Below are positions 47,801 to 59,501 of a DNA stretch of 64,000 nt, in pieces; positions within the stretch are counted from its first letter, which is position 1; each line of letters opens with the position of its first letter. The notes beneath the pieces were generated by a model. It had not been told where the DNA came from and ran no database searches. It saw only the letters and a list, made by a program, of their open reading frames with translations. Origin of the DNA: Purpureocillium takamizusanense (lineage: Eukaryota; Ascomycota; Sordariomycetes; Hypocreales; Ophiocordycipitaceae); contig NC_063072.1 of assembly GCF_022605165.1 (NCBI RefSeq), positions 2,108,001 through 2,172,000 on the forward strand. Reading direction: 5' to 3'. Position numbers and translations under genes: made by a program.

Positions 47801-49671
47801 TGGTGTCCGATCCGCCCCATGATGAGGCAGGTGGTGAACGGAGCCCAACCCGGTACCGAACTGCCCGTGGTGAAGACTTCCGATGATGACTTGCACCAGA
47901 TGCCCAAACATTCGCCCGAGATGGGCATCCTGATCAAATGTTGCAATATTCTTCATTCATCTAGAAGTTCCCCGTTTGGACCCCGCTGTCGCGAGGAGAT
48001 TTAGGTCATGCCTCTCCCTAAGGCCGCTGGGACCATGGCGCAGGGTTTCATGTCATAACGTACATTACGTTTGGCTCCTGGGGCGCCACATCTCCGTCAC
48101 CCTGGAACACTTAGCCGGCTGCTTCCATTTGAATCACCTCGGCCAAGGGTGAACGCAAGGCGCGACGGGAGCTTGTGCGCCCGTCCCCATTTTCGGTGAG
48201 CAAGGTGGAGTTCCATCGCACATTTGTTGGCGTTTCGCCCTGGACCTGTGGGTATGCCACTTTGGTCTAGTATCGCAGGGTCTCTCAACCGTCGGGTCGG
48301 CGGGGCCGCAACAGATGACGGTGGGTTTTCGGGCTTGGTTCCTGGACAGGATGCCCGGCCTATGTACTTGCTGCTACCTACTAGGTAATAAGGGCCCTAT
48401 AATCTGAGCATGCACCAGTGACTAGCACTACTTTACTCCTCAAACTTCGTACTTGTGGCTGGCCACGAAGAAGTAGATACCCCTGGGCTGCAGGCCGTGG
48501 CTTGGAGGATTTTGGACCCGAGAGCCATGGTCCATGTTACGTACTCACAGAGTTTGTGTGCTGCGATGCAGAACATCTCCGTGCGCGATGGCACAGCTGT
48601 TGCTGAGCTTATTTGGCAGCTTAGTTCGCAATGCGCATGCTTAGGTTGGAGAAGCAGGGCCGGCCATCAGCGCGGACGAAAGCTTGCTACAGACACCTGC
48701 TGAATATTCGAGCGCCCCTGCAAGGCAGCGTCGACCCTAATCGCCGTTTTTGACGGCGTGGTGAACGCGCCCTGTGTCGGCCGCATTCCTACTTGCGCCT
48801 CGGTGTTTCGCGGTGACAACTCTTCGCCTCAGTCGCCATTGCCGATCATAGAATAGTTGGGCAGGGCAGTGCGGACGTGGGCATGTCAGAAAGAACCCTA
48901 CGCCGCCAAACTGCGCTTCTGTCGGCGGCGATCATGCGCGCCACCAGCTTGTTGGCCAAGGCGAAGCCAGGTCAGAACGTCGAGGCCGCCCTGTCAGGCC
49001 CTGAGATAGGTGGGTGGCGTAGCGGAACTGACCGACACTGCAGGCGAGATCCAGACTCTTCGGGGGGATTTGTCCTGCACGTAGAATGGTAGCAACACAA
49101 CCCCATCAGCAGCGCTGAACAGCCAGCCCTGCCCTTGCACTCGCCAGCTTCCCATGGAAAATGGAACATAAAACCATGAAGATCACCACAGCTTGCCGCG
49201 CCCGCCTCCAAGCACAGCTCCTCTCAACCCCCCCTCCAAAGCTGCGGCGGCGGCGGCGGTCGGCGGTGGGGCCTGGCCCTGGGCTGGGCTGGGCTGGGCT
49301 GCCTGCTGCGGGTGTCCCGTAATAAGGTAAGTATCCTGTGCAACAAGGGCAGGTTCAAGCTACTTAGGTAAGGTTGTTTGCCCCCGCCTGCACCTGCCAG
49401 CATCCATCCAATCCATTCATCTCTATCCGGGGCTCGGGGACCGTAGCCGCCGCTCAGGGCTGGCCCGAGAAGTGCGGCGTCAAACCTGTGCGTGCGCCCC
49501 ATCCACCCGGGCACGCCACCCTGCAATCCGTGGCTGGCCGCCACGCGCACACCCTCCTCCCTCTCCCCCGGCAGGCCAGCCTGAGCCACGCCCCCTCCCC
49601 TTCCCATCATCCGTCATCATCATCGTCGTGGGCCTGCGTGCGGCTCCACTCCCTCGCATCCCCACACCAGT

Positions 49672-49728
49672 GCCGCCGCCGCCGCCGCCGCCCACAAGCA
49701 GCACGCACGCACGCACGCACGCACAGGG
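49672..49728. repeat. GCC run followed by ACGC tandem repeat
   Basis: GCC triplets at about 49672-49692, then about six ACGC units at 49702-49728. Confidence 0.85.
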
Positions 49729-50024
49729 CACGGAGAGCACAGGCGACAGCCCAAGGAGGACAAGAAATCCATGCCCCTACACGAGATCCCGGACGGTCCA
49801 AGGTTCGTCTCCAACAGCCCAGGGGCCTCCACCATCTCGGCCTCTCTCCTGAGTCAACCCCTAGCGGCCGCTGACGTGCCACGCTCAGCCGCCGACGAAT
49901 CTGGTCCTATTGTGAAGCCCGCACCGCACAAAAAGGGCTCCTCTCCCCGACTCCTGGTCAGCGGCGTCTCTTCCCTGGCCTGTTCTGTCCTTCGTTCGCA
50001 GAAGCAGATGGCAGCCCAAGAAAA

Positions 50025-50053
50025 GGTGGTGGTGGTGGTGGTGGTGGTGGTGG
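50025..50053. repeat. GGT trinucleotide repeat
   Basis: Nine to ten consecutive GGT triplets in the gene-free island. Plus-strand reading would give poly-Val or poly-Gly, depending on frame. Confidence 0.9.
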
Positions 50054-53000
50054 CGCCGACGGTGGCGTCTGCTCTTAGGCGTGCGGTTGCGTTGCGTTGG
50101 CGTCCGTCCATCTCCACCCCAAGAGGACAGAGCCGCTCGAGGGCATGAGGTGCCCGGCTCGGCGACGGCCCACAGGCTCATGCTCGCGCTCACAATTAGA
50201 AGGGCTCACTGCCGGCCTGGCAACACCTTGTGCCTACGTATCCATTGTCACGCTCCCGCCTCCGCCGCCATCGCGCTGTGACACCCCAACCGAAAAATGA
50301 TCGCGAGAAGGGGGGCGGGCTCGACAAAAGTGACAGTCACAACCCCTCCACGCCATGTCGCCAGCCACGAGGAGCGCGCCAGCGAAGCAGCGAGCACGTC
50401 TGGTCCTTCGCCCTACCTTGGCCTCGCGCTGATCGTTCGATCTCGACGCGACCGAATGCGTCACTCGCCCGCTCCACGTTCGGTGACGCATCCCCACCCA
50501 CGCAGCCAGCGCAATCCGTGTCTTCTTCCTCTTTGCGTGGAGAAGCCGCAGCCACAGCCAAGTCGTCTTGCACTTTGCCACGGGGAACGAAGTGTGTGCA
50601 CCGCAATTGTGCAGCGGTTTCTTCCGCCAGTTTCCTCGCCGGCGCTTCACGCTCGCCCAAAAAAAAACTGTTTTGGAAATGCCACCAATTCTCCGCACCC
50701 CAACAGCACGCTCAGCGTGCTCGAACGCTGGGCCAGGGGCTACCATGCAGGTCCCATCTTTACGATTCTACGGGGCCGGTTGCAGCGGGCAACAACGTCT
50801 AGAGCAGACATATCTACGTCCAAAGCCGGCTCGCAACTGATGATGCCTCGCCGACGCCATAGCAGCAGCCGGTTCCTCCAAGCGACTCTCGAAGCACCGC
50901 GCATACAAGGTGGGCGTTCGTTCATGGGGCGCGACTTTGCTTGCGCAGGCATGCATGTTGCATCGTGCGTGTCCGCGACGATAGGCAAGGCAATTGCATC
51001 TTTTGTTGGCGCCCGATCATCTGCGCATCGGCCTTGGCCCCTGTGGCCTACGTTCAACGCAGGCGAAACCCCTGCAAGCACATCCGTCGGCTGCTGGGGA
51101 CGCGGCGCGGCCCACTCCACCTCGCTGGAGGGTGGCATGTGGGCGCCCGTCAGTCGGGGCTACCCTGGGGTGCAGTGCAGAGCAAGAACGGCCGGCGGCG
51201 GACTGGCCGCGGTGCGCAGCAAATGCGCCATGGTTCTTCCTGGGTGGGTGATGATGGACGATGGTGGTGATGCCATGTGCGTGTCTCTCATGTCTGTCTG
51301 TTCCTTACCCCCCGCTGGCCCTCCATCACGGCCCGCCCGCCATGGTTGACTTGACGGCAGCCAGCGTGCGCACGCAAGCACGCACGACTGTCTGCCTCTG
51401 CTTTGCTCGGCTCTCAGCCCTGTTCGGCTCAAGAGGAGTTGCGTGTGTGACCCAGACCCTGGAATGCATGCCAGGCCGCCAAGACCAGTGTCTCACCGTG
51501 TAATGACCTGCCACGGGATGTTTTGGGGGGGATCTGCCGTGTGTTCAGAAAAAGAGATGCCCGCAGCCAGCCGGTGCTGCGTGCCACCACCCCCAACACA
51601 AGGTGGGTGGTACGGTGTGGTACGTACTTACGGAGTGGAGGAGGAGCAGGACGGACCGTCAGCTGGTGACACACACACAAAACCCCTGCCAGCGGTCCAG
51701 CCACATCGTCAAGCCCCCATCTGCCCGTCACCTCGCCTCCCGCAGCGCACCAGCCACAGCAACGCCCACCCACCAACAAAGAGTTCGGCGTCGAGGTGAA
51801 GCGGCGGTCGAAGCGGGAAGCCCCAGCGCAGGGTTTCAGGGGCGGCCGAGCTCCCTGCGTCATCCCCCCCCTTACCCGTCCCCCGTCCCCAGACGAGAAA
51901 CCTGCAGTAGTGATTCGGACGACGCAGCCAACGGGCAATTCCTTTCGTCGCAACAGCGCTCTGCCGCCCAATCGTGGCATTGGAAACGCTCAGTTGTGGC
52001 TTTTCCACGCACATGACGTACATACGTACTTGGTAGGTACATAAGGCTCCCCGCCCCTCCTCTCTCATCCGTGCCCTCCCTCCCTCCCTCTAAGGGCTCC
52101 ATGAAGCGACATTGGACGAACTCGAAACAACGACCTGGAGCAGCCTGGCCTACGAAGTGAAACGCTTGTGGAAAGCAAGCGCAAGGCCAGAAGGGAGTAC
52201 CACCACATGTTTCGGCCGGCAAACCCTTCGCCGCTCTTCTCGTGCCCTCGGACATAAAAACAGCTACTCGTGACGCGGCGTCGCTGCGGCGGATGATGAC
52301 GCTCGGCGACAAGCGCTGCGGCGGCGACAACGATCCTCAACCCCTCCCCCCCCGGGGCCGTTGTTCATTGTTTCCTTTTGTATGCGGCCGTTTGTGGCGC
52401 GCATGCGCGAGAGGAGAAGACATGGCGGAACATTCGATGTATGTATGAGTGTCCGCACGCCGCCGCCCCCGATAGCCACGGTGCTTGGTACCTTGAGACC
52501 AAAGTATCCCGTCCGTACCCGGTATATCGTAGAAGACCTCGGACCCCTTCCCCATCCAGGATCCAGCCAGCCACGGCGGCCGCGCGGGATTCTTCTTTGC
52601 TTTGCAGGCATCGCGCGATGGAGAAGGCGGCCCGGACAGTACGGAGGATCGGAGGCTTCCCTTCTTTTATATCATTGCTGCTGTTTTTTCTTCTTCTTTT
52701 ATTTCTTCTTTTTTTTCCCTCCTGCCCGCGCAGCTTGTTTCTCCTTCTTCTCCTTGCTTCTTGTCCTTGCAGTACCCATCTCGTCATCTTACGCGGCGCC
52801 AGGTCCGCCGCCCGACCAACCGTCCGTCCTCTCGTGAAAGCTCAGACGAATGCTTTGTGTCTTTGTATGGTACGCGCTAGGCATGAGAAGGATGATCGTA
52901 CGAATATTACGAAGTACATACGTATACTGTAGTCTCAGCATGGTCGCGTAGGATGTTGCTGAATCCCGGTAGAGGGGAAGGAGGGGCGGGGGTGGGCGGG

Positions 53001-53584
53001 CACGAAACGACCCGTGCCGACGGGTCGCTGCTGTCTTGGCACAGAAGCGGCAACAGCTCATCACCACTACGTATCGTACCTAGTAGTAATAAAGAACGCA
53101 CGTACCACTAAAACACCAGTCCTCAAGCAACCCCCGACACGCGTCAGAAATAGAACGTCTAGAACGTAGGTAACCACGCGTTGCCGGACGGGAAGATGGG
53201 CAGCAGCAGCCAGCCGGTTAAAGTTCATTCGATTACCCTGTACCGCGCAGGCAGAAGAACCGACAACATGGCACATGTCCACGAAGCGGCCAAGCTTTCA
53301 CGCCAGGACTTACACTTGCTCACAATGATCAGTAGAGTACGTGTATGAATTGTGCTCGCATTGCATTGTCGCTAGGAATGACATGTGACCGCCCGCCTCC
53401 CCGCTGCTCTCCCTGACATCGACATGCTACTACGTACTATATAGGTAGCTTGCCACACGCACATCAACGTTCATTGACCCCCCCCCCCCCCGGCCTTGGG
53501 TATCCTTGTACTAGAACATAGGAAAGGCAAACCGCCATGCGCATACGATAACCTACACACGAGCCCTCGCTACCCCTGTCGCCA

Positions 53585-54744
53585 TCACTTCTTGCCAGGG
53601 TCATCGTCATGGTCCGGCTCGAACTTGGTTTCGCCGAGCATCTGGCCCGGCTGCGACGTCATGGCCGTCTGGGTGCTCGTCTGCGGCTGCGTCTGGACCG
53701 TCGGCCCCGCAGGTTGCACGGGGCCCGGAGCGGGCGCCCGGCCGGCGGCGCCGGCGGTCGCCGCGTTGAGCCTCTGGTCGAGAGCCTTGAGGGCGATGGC
53801 TCTCCTCCGCTCCGCCTCCGCGCGGGCGCTGCCAGGAGTGCCCCGCTGCAACGCCCGATCGCCGCGAGCAGCAGACATATCCGCCTGAGAAAAGGGCGTG
53901 CAGATGCGCATCGCGACGAGCACATCGAAGATCTGATCGGCCAACGCGGCCACAAACGGCTTGACCGGGCTCGGGAAGAACTCGGCAAAAGCAAAAGTCT
54001 CGCTTGCGTCACCACGCAGGGACGCCGGCTGCGACGAGTCGAGGTCGGGGAAGATGGTCTTGTAGAATCGGAGGTACGTCCAGCTCGTGAGGAGGCCGAA
54101 TAGGGCGAGCCAGAAGGCTGCCCGCGACAGCAGCGGCGTCAGGGAGAGCAGGGTCACGACACCCATGTACACCAGTGGGAACCGAGGTACCCTCAGCGAC
54201 AAGATGCCGCGGAAGAGCGTGACGGTATGCGCAGGAACGAGCTGGCTGAAGGCAACGAGGAAGGAGATTTGGAGGGATACGGTCCCCGAAATGACGGCAA
54301 GACTGCCGGCAGACCACACGTTAGCTTGCAGGCGTCGCGGCGCACGTGAGGCAAAGGGGAGTCTTACGTCCAGCTCTCATTCCTAGTCAGGCTGAACAAG
54401 AGAATCATGACAAGAAATGTCAGAACATTAGGGACCAGGCAGACGAGGACGACGAATTTGGCGAGCTCGGCCGAGGACCAGGCGCGCTCCAGGTACCGCC
54501 CGCCATGGTACAGCGTCAGGCCGGCAATGGCCAGGGTAAAGACGTTGCCCTCGACAAGCGCCGACGTGAGGAAGGTCCAGGGATAGACGAGGGAGAGCTG
54601 CGGCACGAGCGTCAGGTAGGGGATGACGATGTGTGCCGTCTCCGACCACTGGCGATACCGTATCGCGGCGCTGAGGAAGGACTGGAAAAGGAGCGCGCCG
54701 AGCAGGGCCCTCGTGACGGGCGGGATGTTTATCCGCGGAGGCAT
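53585..54744 (-). CDS. TMEM115/DUF1751 family membrane protein (rhomboid-like fold)
   Basis: Two exons, 54368-54744 and 53585-54302, separated by a 65-nt intron (GTAAGA, GCTAAC, CGGCAG), give 364 aa. The N-terminal ~220 residues are hydrophobic with several membrane segments; conserved-looking blocks are VYPWTFLTSALVEGN, GLTLYHGGRYLERAWSSAE and VNNL-like LVCLVPNVLTFLVMI. The C-terminal half is hydrophilic, with DRALQRGTPGSARAEAERRR, typical of the family, and a disordered Pro/Gln/Thr tail ending DPGKK. Human TMEM115 is a Golgi protein with a rhomboid-related fold and is linked to retrograde traffic; protease residues are not expected and I see none. The frame stays open for about 100 codons upstream, but that part is not membrane-like, so I start at MPPRINIPPVTRALL. 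Confidence 0.85.
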
Positions 54745-57700
54745 GACGGGCGGGCGGGCGTAGCGGGCAGCGCGCGTCGCTGCTAAGATGTCATCCGTCC
54801 GAAGGAGGTCGGTAGGTGGCCTCGCGTGGCTCGATATTCCTGGTAGCCAGCCTGGCGTTGTCGAGATATGAGGTTGGGAACTTGGGGGGCGGCGTAGCCC
54901 GCAGTCACGAGCAAGCTTCACAAGGAGTAGCGGGCCAGGCGCAAAGGCCAGCCTAGCCACATTGAGCACACGACAGGACCTTGGTTGCGGCCTCAGGCAG
55001 AAAGACGTACTGCGTACCCCTGCGGAGGTGGAAACGGGCAGCGACAGGTGCAAAGGGAGGAAAGCGCCGTCCCTATGAAATTTTTGTGGAAGCTGTAAGT
55101 TATTTTAGTCATATATAAAACACACTGACTCAACAGCGTGAAGCAGCATGCCGGTCGTGAGGCTCGCTCACAAGTCCCGAAGGTCCTGAGTGAGGCGTCG
55201 CGGAATGACGCTTTGGCGGTGCAGCTTCGATCACGTGACCAATGATCTCGAAGATGAACGGAAGCGGGACCGGCATACCGACCAGGGGTACTACCTTACC
55301 ATGCCACCTACCGCGCCGCACCGTCCAACGGCACGGGTGGATCGCTGCCACAAGTTAGTGAATGTACGTATACTGTACGTCGCACGAACAACATTCGCCA
55401 GTCTTGAGACACCTGCCGGAGTCGAATTGTCCCCGATGTCCATGCTCTCTGCTGTGGAAGCCCACTCCAGCCCAGCCCACGTTGCCATTTTAAGGCTCAA
55501 CGAGGGAAGCGACGCTGGGGCATGGCGACCAAGTAGTGGCTGCATTGGGCGGACACTTGAGCAAAGAAGGGGGAAACACAATGAAGGATTGGATGGGGGG
55601 CTTCTTCGCAGGCTGATGGTCCCAGCCAGGGGCTGGCCGGCTTGGGCGCTCGGGTGCATGGGCGGGCTCCTTTTTGGACGAGGCATCGAAGCCGCCAAAC
55701 GGCATGGCGCAGCGCAAAAGGGGGTCGCCGGAAACGCCAGGTGGAGAATGCTCGCAGCCGCGCGATCGAGCTTGGCCATATCATGCTCCGAACACAGAAC
55801 GGCTGCTGCATCGCCGACCGCACCACTCGGCGACGTGTGCCGTTTACGCACGGTTAAGGGTAAAACCCACGCGTGTGTGCCACTGTGTGTGCATTGCGTT
55901 CAGTGGGCCGCCAGGCCAGGGCAGCGTCCGTCACCACGGCCACGGTCTCGGACAAATCGTGTCCATCCCCGTCAATCCCTGGACTAGCCGGCAGAAACCA
56001 CGCTTGGCCTGCTGGCCACGCTATCCCTGCAGATTTGTGCGACGACGCCTCTGGGGGAGTTTGCGAGGCTCACTGGCCTGTTGAGAGCGAGGGCCGCGCA
56101 GGTGGCGTCACCGCCCCGTGCAAGCCGTCGCAGATCGCTGCCCACCCCGTGGTGTGAGCTGCTGGGCCGGGCCGGTCGAGTTGCTGGGACATCGATGCGC
56201 GTGAGGCTCGGTCGAAAGCAACCTTCTTGCCCGCTTACGTGTCTACTGCCTTTGTTCCTACCTGCCTCTGCCGGGCAGCGCTGCCGAGCTGCGTGCGATG
56301 GTTGTGAGGCCATCGTCACCGGTTCTGGCCGCTGCATGTCAGGTGGGCGGATGGCAGCACGCGCGTGGCTTGCGTGGGGGCCGAGTTTTGCTGCTCGACG
56401 GGGAGCGCATCACAAGGCTCGACATGCTCGGGGTGAGTTGGCGGAGATTGTGCAGCTTCTGCATGCCAGTGTGCCACAGGACAGGGAACAGGCGCTGCAG
56501 CACGAAGTACGTACATGTACGTTTGAAGTGCAGGTGCTGCTGGCACAGCCGATCTGCATCAGTCTCAGATTCCGTAGAAACGCCCAGGCGGGGGACAGGT
56601 CTGTCTTACCTAGGGGCCTGGCCCAGCCTGCCCAGGCAGGCCTGGGGAAGTAAGCCGAGGGCTGGGACGTGAGGTGGTGCGTGGTGCAACTCGGCGCTTC
56701 CCATCACGGCGGACCGTCAATGGGCGCAGGCACGGTTGGCTGTTGGTGGTTGATTGACGGATGCCCAGGCAATTCAGTAGTGTACGATGCCTTACCTGCT
56801 AGGAGGAAGCCGGGCCATCCTGGTGAAGGTCGGAGCTCGTATAGGGTACAAAGTGTCCCATGCTTGCTACAAGTGGGACTCTCGTCACGCACGACATGGA
56901 GATTTAGACTGCCAGGGGCACAGAGCCCCGTGAGAGATGCGGCGCCACGGGGTGGGCAGGTTCGGACGGGCGAAGGCGCAGATGGTGACGAATATCGGTG
57001 GAACACCTTCAGCCTGCGTAGGTACGTTGTTCCGATTATCTGTATGCCGGTTGGTAGGTAGGTAGGTAGGCATGTGCTGCTTGCATGAGACGAGATGCAG
57101 TTTGACGAGGGGCCGGAAGTAATTATAACCAAACGCCAGCAGTACGTAGTAGTAGTAGTAGGCATTCGAAAGAGCCGTGCACCAACAAGTATCCATACCT
57201 CTTCCACTGCGGGCGGGCTGACCCAGCTGACGAGATGAGCTCCCCCGAGTGGCACGTCTCCTGTTTGTGTGCATGTCGCTGGGGCGGCGGGGGGTTCCAT
57301 CGGCGTCTCGGCAAACGCCCGTCAAGCTTGCTCGACCACTCTATCTCGCCTTGGCGTGACGGCGGGACGAGGGGTGACCAACAGCACAGCCGTGCCTTGA
57401 CGCGCTTTCGCCTGGTCCTGGGCCATGGTGCGAGAGGGAGATTCTGAGGCTCGTCATGCCCGATGGCGTGTCGGCAAGCACGAGTCCGATTTTATTACAG
57501 GTACGTAGGTGACCGCTGTGGGGGATGCGCGCGTGTACCGTTGTTCGTTGGCTGGCTGTGGGAGCCGCAGTCTCATTTGTTGGCGAGGGTCGGATGGAAG
57601 GTCTCGGGCGAGTGCTCGTGGGACGAACTGGAACTGCCGCCTCGTCCGTCGCCGCCCACGGCGCTAGCGCGACACGTTCCGCTCCAGGTGCGGACTAACG

Positions 57701-59501
57701 TAGTACCAGTTTTGGGTTGGATGAATGCTTGCTTGATTGATGACTTGGGGAAACGAAACCGCGACGCCAGACGGGTGGCGGATTCAAGTGGCTCGACGGG
57801 AGTACGTACTCACAAAACACCTCAGTACGAATTAGTACTTACCTAGGTATAGAGGTTAGTACCTTAGTTATGCAGTACAAAGGTACGAAGTAAGATGAGC
57901 CGAGAATGTGCCGTCAAGCAGAGAGTTCATGCCGAGGGTGTCGCTCAACCGTGTTCACTTTTGGGGACCAGCTGAAGACAGCAACAGCGACGGTGGCCGC
58001 CGCGTCAAGACAAAGACGGTTCCCCATGCGGCTACGTACGTACCCGCGCTCGTGGTGCATGCGATGCGCGGATGTGGAAAGGTGCTGCTGGCGGCAAGGT
58101 GTGAGTGAGTGCGGCGTGGAGCATCGCCACTCCAGTGTGTGCAGCAGCCCCATCGCAAAGGAAGGCAGGTTAGTATGGTACCTACGTAAGCAGCCTCAGG
58201 CAAGGCAATAACAAGGTACCTCGGCCCCCAGAACCCTCCGCAGGCGTGGCCATGGACCCTGTCCGTGCCCGCTGCTGCCAATTGCGCCCCAGGGCTGTCC
58301 GTCCGTCCCTGCCCGTCCGGCGCGCCCTCACTCCAACCATCTCACAATCTCACCCACCATGCCACCCACCCACACCCACGACGATTTGATGCACCCACGC
58401 ACCACCACCGCCGCCGCCGCCACCACCCTTGAATGAGGTGCACTCACCCTCCCGAGAGGGCCAAGAGGCCCACAGCCCACGGGCAGTTGATCACTCACGG
58501 AACCTTGACGTGCTTTGCTTGAATGCTTGAGCACCCTGTCGAGTGCTCCGTGGCCCACTCAACCCTCTCCGGGCGCCAGTCGCCTGTTGCCAGTTGCAAC
58601 CTCCCTATAGGTGCCTGGGCTGAGGCAGTTGCCGGTGGCTGTCGACGAGCGGGCGAACTCAACGAAGTGGACAAGGGGGGCAGCCCAGCCCACCCTCCAC
58701 CACCCGACCCGGCGAGCCCCCCAGGGCCCAGCCAGGTGCCAGGTGCCAGGGTACTTGCCCGCTCGTACCTCCAGGGCTGCAGGTGCCTGTCCGTTCCTCC
58801 CAAGCCTCCTCCGTCTGGCTGTCTGCCGTCGTCTGTCTTGCCCACCGCCAGCCAGTCCGCCCTCCCGCCTCTTCTTCTAGTGTGGAACTGTCTGCACACG
58901 CCTGGCTGGCGGGTGTTGGTTGGCCTGCCCGTCTAGCGGAATCACGACGGGGAACGAATGGGGCCATGATGGATGGATGTGCCAGAGTCTGGAGTCCACG
59001 TAGAGTCCAAAAGTAGGTATGGGGTACGCGCTGGGCCACCAGCCAAGGCAGGCAAGGCCACACCAAGTCCAGGCCCAGCTGGGGGCGGGCTCCCGAGTAC
59101 CACGGTACCCGCTACCTCTACCGGTCACAGCGCAAGGCAAGGTACCGCAGCCCCCGGTACCCTGCCTTGCCTCGCCTTGCCTCGCTCGGTACGCAAGGCC
59201 TAGTGAGATGTGGATTTCATCTCGCGCTTGAATCTTCACTCACTCACTCACTCCCGCAACCCTCACTTCTGCCTCACCCCAAACAGACTCGTCACCGCCG
59301 CTCCCGCCGCCGCTGCCGCCGACTTGTTCGCTCCCTGGCTGCCGCCTTTAGCTGCGAGGCTCGCCGTTGTCGAGCAGCCCTCGTCCGCCCGTTGCCTCCC
59401 TCGACACCCGCGCCGCTCCACACCCCGCCCATCAGCCGCGACCCTCGCCAGGACACCGCCGTGACACTGCCGCCACCTGCGGCGCGCGCGCCTCGCAAAC
59501 C
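54745..59501. other. 4.8 kb divergent region without recognisable genes
   Basis: It lies between the TMEM115-like (minus) and TBL1-like (plus) starts. It contains GGTA and GTA repeats near 57053-57070 and 57145-57160, several TACCTAGGTA-type words (for example 57840-57850), CACTCA repeats near 59235-59255 in the probable TBL1-like leader, and GC-rich filler. No coding sequence is recognised. A perfect TGACTCA near 55126 is too far from a suitable gene to interpret. Confidence 0.6.
57053..57070. repeat. GGTA tetranucleotide repeat
   Basis: Four tandem GGTA units. A GTA triplet run follows about 75 bp further on (57145-57160). Confidence 0.85.

Larger units (their letters stand above)
44877..53584. 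other. 8.7 kb island without recognisable genes, upstream of rcm-1
   Basis: No frame shows a recognisable domain, including the longest (about 350 codons at 50297-51349, plus). The part next to rcm-1 is its promoter/leader. Beyond that are GC-rich sequence, microsatellites (listed), CACTCA/CACACA runs near 46335-46370, TAGGTA-type words near 47455, 48380, 49365 and 52035, a pyrimidine tract near 52680-52760 and a C run near 53477-53491. A perfect TGAGTCA at 49850 is not near any gene start. Confidence 0.6.

Noticed and set aside
49850..49856. Perfect TGAGTCA heptamer as a CPC1 site
   Set aside because: No recognised gene start lies within several kb; this number of chance matches is expected.
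50297..51349. 350-codon frame in the island upstream of rcm-1
   Set aside because: Composition is that of random GC-rich DNA, no domain or conserved block is visible, and similar-length frames occur on the other strand.
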